The notes under the pieces were generated by a model, which had not been told where the DNA came from, ran no database searches, and was given only the letters and a program-made list of their open reading frames with translations. The translations under genes were made by a program, and so were the position numbers. A stretch of 8,230 nt of DNA. It comes from Pseudomonadota bacterium. GTDB lineage: Bacteria; Pseudomonadota; Gammaproteobacteria; Steroidobacterales; Steroidobacteraceae. Where the stretch lies: positions 1-8,230 of the forward strand of contig JAJXWE010000046.1 in the NCBI GenBank assembly GCA_021781775.1, written 5' to 3'. How positions within the stretch are numbered: the stretch's first letter is position 1; each line of letters begins with the position of its first letter. Shown piece after piece: positions 1 to 5,288 of the stretch.

Positions 1-51
1 GATGCTCCAGAATGCTTAAGATTGAAAGAATATTGCTACATCGAGGAGTAA

Positions 52-81
52 ATGAGCAAGAAACGCAAGCTTATTTCGTGA
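52..81 (+). CDS. Possible leader peptide of 9 residues upstream of the E1 gene
   Basis: An ATG is preceded by GAGGAG at 43-48, with a short 3-base spacing. It opens a 9-codon frame, MSKKRKLIS, that stops at TGA 79-81, 46 bases before the E1 start. The peptide is basic and resembles no family I know. It may be a translated leader that influences E1 expression, the broken beginning of an unrelated gene, or chance. The surrounding bases 1-90 are visibly more AT-rich than the genes that follow, as expected of a 5' control region. I found no convincing -35/-10 pair there. Confidence 0.2.
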   Translation: MSKKRKLIS

Positions 82-94
82 AGGAGCGCATAGG

Positions 95-118
95 CTGGAC
101 AGAATTAGACCTGTCCGG
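95..118 (+). promoter_or_regulatory. Hairpin overlapping the Shine-Dalgarno sequence of the E1 gene
   Basis: CTGGACAG at 95-102 can pair with CTGTCCGG at 111-118. This gives 8 pairs, one of them G-U, around an 8-base loop (103-110). The right arm includes the first two bases of the likely ribosome-binding sequence GGAG (117-120), 7 bases before the ATG at 128. Folding could therefore limit E1 translation. Only the inverted repeat is seen; the function is inferred. Confidence 0.3.
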
Positions 119-127
119 AGCGGACCC

Positions 128-2239
128 ATGGCTTCTCCCGCCTCCTCAACGGCGCTCGCAGGCCACTGCGCATCGGCGGCCTCCCAGCCGGACTGGCCGC
201 GGGTGACGCAGCTGCTGCACCGCTCGCGCGCGCTCGATGACATCGAAGAGACGCGGCTGGTGCCCGCCCGGCAGGTGATGTATCAGTTCTCCGCCCGCGG
301 GCACGACCTGGCGCAGATTCTGCTCGGGCTGCAGCTGACCGATCCGCACGATGCGGTCACGGTGTACTACCGCTCCCGTCCGCTCATGCTGGCCCTGGGA
401 GTGGACCTCGAAGAGGCCGCCGCCGGTCCGCTGGCACGGGCGGGCGCTTTCAGCGACGGTCGCGACATCGGCGTGGTGTTCAACAAGCCGGGCCGGGGCG
501 GCGCGACGGTGCTGCCGGCGTGCGGCGGCGTCGGGGCGCAGTACACGCCGGCGGCCGGATGGGCCCAGTCGATCGGTTACCACCACGATACGCTGGGTGA
601 TACCCGCTACGCGCGCAGCATCGCGGTCGTGCTCGGTGGTGACGGCTCGGTGGCGACGGCCGGGTTCTGGTCGGCGCTCACGATGGCCACCACGCTGCGC
701 CTGCCAATGCTGATCTACATCGAGGACAACGGCTTCGGCATCTCGGTGAGTTCACGTCTGCAGACCCCGGGCGGCAATATTGCCGCCAACCTGGGCGCGT
801 TCTCGGGTCTGACGATCTTCGAGGGCGATGGTGCCGATCCCGAGACGGCCGCCGAGCGCATCGGCGAGGCGGTGCACTTCGTGCGCGGACAGCGCGCCCC
901 GGCGCTGCTGCGCTTGACCGTGCCGCGGCTGTGCGGCCACTCGGGCCAGGACACCCAGGCCTACAAGCCGCCCGAGACGATCGCCCGCGAGCGCGCCAAC
1001 GATCCGCTGCGCCGCCTGTACCGCTACCTGGTCCCGCAGCGCATGACCGAGCGCGAATGGCGGCAGATCGCCGAGGGTTCGCTGCGCGAGGTGGAGCAGG
1101 CGGTCGAACGCGCGTTGCATCGAGCACTGCCCGATCCGGCCGGCCTCACCCGGCACGTATTCACCGAGCACGGCACCGACGGACACGCCGCGCTTCAGGA
1201 GCAGGGTGGTCTCGCGCCGCTCGGTGTTGCCTTCGCGCCGGGCTGCCCGCAGCGCGAGCCTGAACCGACCCGCATCAACATGCTGACGGCGATCCGTCGC
1301 ACGCTGGATGTCGAACTCGGCCTGAATCCGCGCATGGTGGTCTTCGGCGAGGACGTCGGACCGAAGGGCGGCGTGCACGGTGCAACGCTCGGACTGCAGG
1401 ACAAGCACGGCGCGGCACGCGTGTTCGACACCAGTCTCTCCGAGGAGGGCATCATTGGTCGAGCCGTCGGCCTGGCGCTCGCGGGGCTGCTGCCGGTGCC
1501 GGAGATCCAGTTCCGCAAGTATGCCGATCCGGCCACCGAGCAGATCAACGACTGCGGCACGCTGCGCTGGCGCACCGCCAACCGGTTCGCCGCGCCGATG
1601 GTGGTGCGCATGCCGGGCGGGTACTTCAAGTGCGGCGATCCCTGGCACAGCCAGACCAATGAAGTCGCCTGGGCGCACGGCATCGGCTGGCGGCTCGCGG
1701 TGCCGTCCAATGCCGAGGATGCGGTCGGGCTGCTGCGCACGGCACTGCGCGGCAATGATCCGACCATCTTCTTCGAACATCGCGCGCTGCTCGACGGCGC
1801 CTGGGCGCGCCGACCGTATCCGGGCGATCGGTACGTACTGCCGTTCGGTGTCGCGCGCCGTGTGCGCGAGGGTTCGGAGCTGACCATTGTCACCTGGGGC
1901 GCGATGGTCGAGCGCTGTGAACTCGCCGCCGAGGCCTCCGGTGTGCTCGTGGAGATCCTGGATCTGCGCACGCTCTCACCCTGGGACCGCGAGGCGGTTC
2001 TCGCCTCGGTGCGCAAGACGCACCGCTGCCTGATCGTGCACGAGGACAATATCACCGCCGGTTTCGGTGCCGAGGTGGCCGCGGTGCTCGCGCGCGAGGC
2101 GTTCTTCAGCCTCGAGGCGCCCGTCGAGCGCCTGGCCATGCCCGACATCCCGAGCCCGCATGCGCCGGTGTTGCTCGAGGCAGCCGTTCCGGGTGTCGCG
2201 TCCATCACGCGCGCCATCCGCGCCGTCGCGAGCGTGTAG
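128..2239 (+). CDS. Fused alpha/beta E1 component of a 2-oxoacid dehydrogenase complex (thiamine-diphosphate dependent)
   Basis: This 703-residue protein joins both E1 subunits of the heterotetrameric (PDH/branched-chain) type in one chain. It would decarboxylate a 2-oxoacid and pass the acyl group to the lipoyl arm of E2 in the cytoplasm. The alpha half (about 20-340) holds the thiamine-diphosphate motif, GDG at 171-173 through N201 (EDNG), and a GHS box with H271. The beta half (about 380-703) holds the GEDVG box with E408, HSQT with H507 (matching the active-site His of E1 beta), and a transketolase-C domain ending in LDLRTLSPWDRE and HEDN. The start at 128 has GGAG at 117-120, and the frame has no earlier usable start after the in-frame stop at 53-55. 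The stop lies two bases before the E2 start, so the two are surely cotranscribed. In the beta half the usual HxPG sequence reads HGIG. The substrate cannot be read from the sequence: branched-chain, pyruvate-like or aryl-pyruvate are all possible. No E3 gene is in the window. Confidence 0.9.
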   Translation: MASPASSTALAGHCASAASQPDWPRVTQLLHRSRALDDIEETRLVPARQVMYQFSARGHDLAQILLGLQLTDPHDAVTVYYRSRPLMLALGVDLEEAAAGPLARAGAFSDGRDIGVVFNKPGRGGATVLPACGGVGAQYTPAAGWAQSIGYHHDTLGDTRYARSIAVVLGGDGSVATAGFWSALTMATTLRLPMLIYIEDNGFGISVSSRLQTPGGNIAANLGAFSGLTIFEGDGADPETAAERIGEAVHFVRGQRAPALLRLTVPRLCGHSGQDTQAYKPPETIARERANDPLRRLYRYLVPQRMTEREWRQIAEGSLREVEQAVERALHRALPDPAGLTRHVFTEHGTDGHAALQEQGGLAPLGVAFAPGCPQREPEPTRINMLTAIRRTLDVELGLNPRMVVFGEDVGPKGGVHGATLGLQDKHGAARVFDTSLSEEGIIGRAVGLALAGLLPVPEIQFRKYADPATEQINDCGTLRWRTANRFAAPMVVRMPGGYFKCGDPWHSQTNEVAWAHGIGWRLAVPSNAEDAVGLLRTALRGNDPTIFFEHRALLDGAWARRPYPGDRYVLPFGVARRVREGSELTIVTWGAMVERCELAAEASGVLVEILDLRTLSPWDREAVLASVRKTHRCLIVHEDNITAGFGAEVAAVLAREAFFSLEAPVERLAMPDIPSPHAPVLLEAAVPGVASITRAIRAVASV

Positions 2240-2241
2240 TC

Positions 2242-3480
2242 GTGGCGCAGCAGCCGATCGAGGTCCGTGCGCCGGAGGGACAGGAAGAAGGCACCCGTTC
2301 GCAGGTGCTGCGCTGGCTGAAGGCGGTCGGCGAGAGCGTGAGCGCACACGAGCCGCTGATCGAACTCGAAACCGACAAGGTCACCATCGAGGTGCCCGCG
2401 CCGGCCTCGGGCGTGCTCGAGGCCATCGTGAAGGCCGAGCGCGACGAGGTCGGACCCGGAGAACTGCTCGGACGGATCGTCCCGGCGGGCGAGCCGTCGG
2501 CCGCGCCTGCAGAGGTGCTGCCGCGCGCGCGCGCCCTGGCGGCCGCGGCGGGTCCGATGATCTCCCCGTCCGCTGCGGCGCGCCCGGGCGATGCGCTGCG
2601 GCTCAGTCCCGCTGTGCGCCGGTTGCTCAGCGAGCGCGGGCTCGAGCCCGATGAGGTTCGCGGCACGGGTGAGGGCGGACGGATCACGGTGGATGATGTG
2701 CTCGCACACGAACCGGCGCGCGTGGCGGTCGAGCCGCCGGTGCCTCAGAGCGATGCGGTCGCTGCGCGGAGCGACGCCGAGGTGGCCGTGCGGCGGGTAC
2801 CGCACACCGCCGTGCGCAAGCGCATCGCATCGCGCATGGTCGAGAGTCTGTTGCGCAGCGCACCGCACGTCACGAACGTGTTCGAGGTGGATCTGGCCGC
2901 GGTACTCGAGCATCGTGCGCGGCACCGGCAGGCCATGGCGGACCGCGGCGTGTCGCTGACGCTGACGGCGTACTTCGTGCGGGCCGCGATCGAGGCCATC
3001 CGTGCCGTTCCCGAGGCGAACAGTCGCTGGGGCGAGGAGGCCCTGGAAATCTACGAGACGGTGAATTTCGGCATCGGCACCGCCGCACCCGAGGGGCTGG
3101 TGGCCCCGGTGCTGCATGGCGCCGAGGGGCTCGATCTGGAGCGCACCGCGGCAGGCATCGGTGAGCTGGTGCAGCGCGCGCGCGACGGCCGGCTGCGCCC
3201 GCAGGACGTGCGCGGCGGCACCTTCACGCTGTCCAACCACGGCGTGAGCGGCAGCCTGATTGCCGCGCCGATCATTCTGTTTCCCGGCCAGGCAGCCATC
3301 CTCGGCGTCGGCAAGGTCGAGAAGCGCGCCGTGGTCGTGGCGCACGGCAGCGAGGAGCGCATTGAGATTCGTCCGCGCTGCTACGCCACATTGACGATAG
3401 ACCATCGCGTCATGGACGGCGAGCGTGCCAACCGCTTCATGCAGGTGTTCACCGAGCGGCTGGCGGGCTGGAGCGAGTGA
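2242..3480 (+). CDS. Lipoyl-dependent E2 acyltransferase of the same 2-oxoacid dehydrogenase complex
   Basis: This 412-residue protein has the classical E2 layout. A single lipoyl domain occupies about 3-80, with the lipoylated lysine K46 in ELETDKVT. A flexible Ala/Pro linker follows, then a peripheral-subunit-binding domain (about 121-155, starting LSPAVRRLLSE, with GTGEGGRIT). A second linker leads to the catalytic acyltransferase domain (about 183-412) ending in DHRVMDGE, with active-site H388 and D392. It transfers the acyl group from E1 to coenzyme A and forms the core of the complex. The start is GTG, two bases after the E1 stop, with only a weak purine-rich sequence upstream, so translation is probably coupled to E1. 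Length and single-lipoyl design fit branched-chain/acetoin-type E2s. Acyl specificity is not deducible by eye. E3 must come from elsewhere in the genome. Confidence 0.9.
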   Translation: MAQQPIEVRAPEGQEEGTRSQVLRWLKAVGESVSAHEPLIELETDKVTIEVPAPASGVLEAIVKAERDEVGPGELLGRIVPAGEPSAAPAEVLPRARALAAAAGPMISPSAAARPGDALRLSPAVRRLLSERGLEPDEVRGTGEGGRITVDDVLAHEPARVAVEPPVPQSDAVAARSDAEVAVRRVPHTAVRKRIASRMVESLLRSAPHVTNVFEVDLAAVLEHRARHRQAMADRGVSLTLTAYFVRAAIEAIRAVPEANSRWGEEALEIYETVNFGIGTAAPEGLVAPVLHGAEGLDLERTAAGIGELVQRARDGRLRPQDVRGGTFTLSNHGVSGSLIAAPIILFPGQAAILGVGKVEKRAVVVAHGSEERIEIRPRCYATLTIDHRVMDGERANRFMQVFTERLAGWSE

Positions 3481-3486
3481 GGCCGA

Positions 3487-3533
3487 CCGGGGGCGCGACC
3501 CGGGGGGTGTTTCGTGATACCCGTAGTGACGGG
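3487..3533 (+). other. Two small hairpins in the gap between the E2 gene and petA
   Basis: CCGGG (3487-3491) can pair with CCCGG (3499-3503) around a 7-base loop. CCCGT (3520-3524) can pair with ACGGG (3529-3533) around the tetraloop AGTG. Neither is followed by a run of T, so an intrinsic terminator is not supported. They could mark partial attenuation or an RNA-processing site between the E2 and petA cistrons. The stems are short enough to be chance in GC-rich DNA. Confidence 0.2.
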
Positions 3534-3552
3534 CGGCTCCGAGGAGACTACC

Positions 3553-3588
3553 ATGCGCGCAGAACTCCAACGGAGGACCTCAGCATGA
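3553..3588 (+). CDS. Short upstream ORF (11 codons) overlapping the petA start
   Basis: GAGGAG at 3541-3546 sits 6 bases before an ATG that opens the frame MRAELQRRTSA. Its TGA at 3586-3588 overlaps the petA start codon in the arrangement ATGA (3585-3588). The ribosome site of this mini-ORF is as good as that of petA itself (GGAGG 3572-3576, inside the mini-ORF). Translating ribosomes would terminate exactly at the petA start, a typical translational-coupling layout. The peptide matches nothing I recognise. It may be regulatory or incidental. Confidence 0.3.
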   Translation: MRAELQRRTSA

Positions 3589-4247
3589 CCGATGGCACCA
3601 CCTTGCCGGGATCGCCGAGTGACGAGTCCGAACCGGATCTGGCCCGCAGGCGCATGTTGACTGCGGCCACGGCAGCGGTCGGCGCAGTCGGCGTAGGCCT
3701 GGCGGCAACCCCCTTCATCGAATCGATGGAGCCGAGCGAGACGGCTCGTGCGCTCGGGGCGCCGGTGACCATTGATATCTCCAAGTTGAAGCCGAAGGAG
3801 ATGCTGGTCGCTTCCTGGCGGCGCCGTCCGATCTATGTGCTGCGCCGGACCGAGGATGAGATCAAGACCCTGTCCTCACTCAACGGCCAGCTCAAGGACC
3901 CTCTCTCGAAGGCGGATCAGCAGCCGGCGAACCTGCCCGGCTGGAACCCGGTCAGTCGCTCGATCGTCCCGGAATACCTGGTGGTGGTCGGCATCTGCAC
4001 GCACCTCGGCTGCATGCCCAAGCTGCACGCCTCAGTCGGCGACCCGCTGCTCGGGGCGAGCTGGCCGGGCGGCTACTACTGCCCCTGCCACGGCTCGCGC
4101 TACGATCTGGCCGGCCGGGTGATGGATGGCTCACCGGCGCCGCTGAACCTGCCGGTGCCGCCACACTTCTACAAGGACGCCAAGACCATAGTGACCGGCG
4201 AACTGTCCAACGGCAGCGAGCAGAACTGGGAGCCGAACACCTGGTAG
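3585..4247 (+). CDS. petA: Rieske iron-sulfur subunit of ubiquinol-cytochrome c reductase (cytochrome bc1)
   Basis: This 220-residue protein carries the [2Fe-2S] cluster that takes electrons from ubiquinol and passes them to cytochrome c1 on the periplasmic side of the inner membrane. An N-terminal RRR (21-23) followed by a hydrophobic stretch (about 25-45) is the twin-arginine-type signal anchor of bc1 Rieske proteins. The cluster boxes are CTHLGC (138-143) and CPCHGS (166-171). Ligands should be C138, H140, C166 and H169, with a C143-C168 disulfide. The 22-residue spacing between boxes is of the beta/gamma-proteobacterial kind. The C-terminal part includes DLAGRV and a PAPLNLPVPPH stretch, as usual. 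I chose ATG 3585 for its GGAGG site and because it places RRR near the N terminus. A GTG at 3477, overlapping the E2 stop, is in frame but would add 36 uncharacteristic residues. petB and petC, which normally follow, are absent: the next gene is paaX, convergent, 6 bases away. Confidence 0.9.
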   Translation: MTDGTTLPGSPSDESEPDLARRRMLTAATAAVGAVGVGLAATPFIESMEPSETARALGAPVTIDISKLKPKEMLVASWRRRPIYVLRRTEDEIKTLSSLNGQLKDPLSKADQQPANLPGWNPVSRSIVPEYLVVVGICTHLGCMPKLHASVGDPLLGASWPGGYYCPCHGSRYDLAGRVMDGSPAPLNLPVPPHFYKDAKTIVTGELSNGSEQNWEPNTW

Positions 4248-4253
4248 GGGTGT

Positions 4254-5177
4254 TCAGGGGCGGGTGAGTCCGCCAAAGCGCGCGAATGCCTCGGGCCCTG
4301 CCGGCGGCAGGGCCCCGTTCAGCGTTGCCCCGTGCTCGTCCAGGTAGTGCTCCGCTGCGCCGAACACTGCGGCATAGAGGCGACGGCACAGTCCGTAGGC
4401 CTCGGCGCCGACCCAGTGTTGCGGCAGCAGGGCCGGGGGGAGCAGCGGGTCGCGCAGGTGAATCCTGCGGTACTCGTGAATCAATAGGGTGCGTACGAGG
4501 AAGGCCGCTTCCGGCGCCAGGGTTGCGGGCGCGCCCGAGGCCTCAATGGGTCCGAACGCATCGTGGAACGCGCGGTAGCGCCGCGCGAGGCTCTCCAGGT
4601 CCCAGGCTGCCGCGACCAGCTGCCGGTCGTGCGCCGTGCCCTCGCCGGGCCCGCGGAATACCCAGCCGTCCTCGATTCGCTGCGGGGCGAGCCACTCGCG
4701 GGTCTGCTGCGGTGTGCACGTCGGGTGAACGAACACGCCGGGGGCGAGCTGCCCGAATCCCACCCAGTGCAGCCGCTCGCGCAACGAACCGCGCGCGCCG
4801 CCGCCCGGTGGCACTACCAGGAGCGTCCAGCGGCCGTCCCACACGCTGGGATTCGCAGCGTAGATGCGCTGAGTGGCCGCGGCGAACACCCCGTGCCCGG
4901 TGTCGGTCAGGCGGTACTCGCTGCGCCGGCCCTGCCGCGCGGCGGTGAGCCAGCCGTCGGCGGCCAGCCGCGCCGCGCTGGTACGCACCAGCCGCTCGGC
5001 GAGTCCGAAAGGCCGCCCGAGCCGGATGAGGCTGCCGAGACTCACGCGTCCCCCGCGCGGGGCGATCGCATCGCCGAACACGGTCATCAGCAGAGATCCG
5101 CCACGCAGCGGGCGCTGGGCACGAAAGCGTCGCAGCACGGTGGCGACGGCGGGGTGGGGGCTGCGGCTGGCCTGCAT
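4254..5177 (-). CDS. paaX: PaaX, phenylacetyl-CoA-responsive transcriptional repressor of the paa genes
   Basis: This 307-residue protein aligns by eye with E. coli PaaX throughout. It has an N-terminal winged-helix domain (about 25-92, including GDAIAPRGG, ERLVRTSAARLAADGWL and GRRSEYRLT). WDGRW follows at 113-117. The C-terminal domain has LLIHEYRRIHLRDPLLP (231-247), LPQHW (251-255) and the closing RFGGL. In E. coli PaaX represses the paa operons and is released by phenylacetyl-CoA. Its divergent position against paaA fits that role. It ends a few residues after RFGGL, slightly shorter than E. coli PaaX. The ATG at 5177 (complement) is preferred although its Shine-Dalgarno is poor. A TTG at 5231 would extend the frame 18 residues but lies inside the paaA promoter region and gives no family-like sequence. 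Confidence 0.92.
   Translation of the reverse strand: MQASRSPHPAVATVLRRFRAQRPLRGGSLLMTVFGDAIAPRGGRVSLGSLIRLGRPFGLAERLVRTSAARLAADGWLTAARQGRRSEYRLTDTGHGVFAAATQRIYAANPSVWDGRWTLLVVPPGGGARGSLRERLHWVGFGQLAPGVFVHPTCTPQQTREWLAPQRIEDGWVFRGPGEGTAHDRQLVAAAWDLESLARRYRAFHDAFGPIEASGAPATLAPEAAFLVRTLLIHEYRRIHLRDPLLPPALLPQHWVGAEAYGLCRRLYAAVFGAAEHYLDEHGATLNGALPPAGPEAFARFGGLTRP
4293..4315. repeat. Perfect 10-bp inverted repeat near the convergent petA/paaX ends, possible bidirectional transcription stop
   Basis: GGGCCCTGCC (4293-4302) and GGCAGGGCCC (4306-4315) form a perfect 10-base-pair stem with a 3-base loop. It lies 46 bases past the petA stop and inside the last codons of paaX. There is no flanking T run on either strand, so it is not a canonical intrinsic terminator. 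Its strength and place between converging genes suggest it may pause or protect the 3' ends of both transcripts. The codons here encode GALPPAGPE, so GC-rich coding could produce it by chance. Confidence 0.35.
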
Positions 5178-5203
5178 CGGGCGCTCGAGCGATCCGGGTC
5201 CGC

Positions 5204-5221
5204 AATTTTGCCATGAAAATT
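5204..5221. repeat. AT-rich inverted repeat upstream of the paaA -35
   Basis: AATTTT (5204-5209) and AAAATT (5216-5221) are perfect inverted copies around GCCATG. The repeat ends one base before the -35 hexamer of the paaA promoter and lies in the paaX 5' untranslated region. It could be a binding site for an activator or for PaaX, or simply AT-rich promoter DNA. Confidence 0.2.
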
Positions 5222-5222
5222 C

Positions 5223-5250
5223 TTGACACAAAAATCATGAAGACTATAGT
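5223..5250 (+). promoter_or_regulatory. Sigma-70 promoter of the paaABCDE operon
   Basis: A perfect -35 hexamer TTGACA (5223-5228) is followed after 16 bases by TATAGT (5245-5250), one mismatch from the consensus -10. Transcription should begin near 5256-5258, giving a leader of about 32 bases before the paaA ATG at 5289. The promoter sits in a markedly AT-rich island (about 5203-5262) between paaX and paaA. So strong a core promoter implies that control is mainly by repression, consistent with PaaX next door. Confidence 0.8.
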
Positions 5251-5258
5251 TTTTATGT

Positions 5259-5280
5259 ATCAGATCTGATTCGAGTGATC
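5259..5280 (+). promoter_or_regulatory. Probable PaaX operator: 12-bp palindrome merged with a TGATTCG motif
   Basis: ATCAGATCTGAT (5259-5270) is a perfect palindrome at the expected transcription start of paaA. Overlapping its right end is TGATTCGAGTGATC (5267-5280). The core TGATTCG is what I recall as the centre of the E. coli PaaX-binding consensus, also followed after one base by G and A/T. The position just downstream of the -10 suits a repressor that blocks RNA polymerase. The sequence is seen directly; assignment to PaaX is inference. Confidence 0.5.
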
Positions 5281-5288
5281 GGCAGCGC

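Noticed and set aside
12..206. A 64-codon frame running from the leader into the E1 gene
   Set aside because: It overlaps the E1 coding start in another frame, and the part inside E1 is Pro/Arg-rich with no family resemblance.
1195..3570. A 791-codon open frame on the minus strand opposite the E1 and E2 genes
   Set aside because: It lies antisense to two well-conserved enzymes. Its translation is Arg/His/Ala-rich with no recognisable domain, as expected of a shadow frame in GC-rich DNA.
3477..3584. GTG 3477 as an earlier petA start (overlapping the E2 stop as GTGA)
   Set aside because: It would put 36 non-conserved residues before the usual N terminus. ATG 3585 has its own GGAGG site and gives a normal Rieske length.
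5178..5231. TTG 5231 (complement) as the paaX start
   Set aside because: It would place coding sequence across the -35 of the paaA promoter and add residues not seen in PaaX proteins.
5258..5270. Possible IHF site (TATCAG...) at the paaA start, by analogy with the E. coli paa promoter
   Set aside because: The second half of the consensus (TTR) is not matched at the required spacing.
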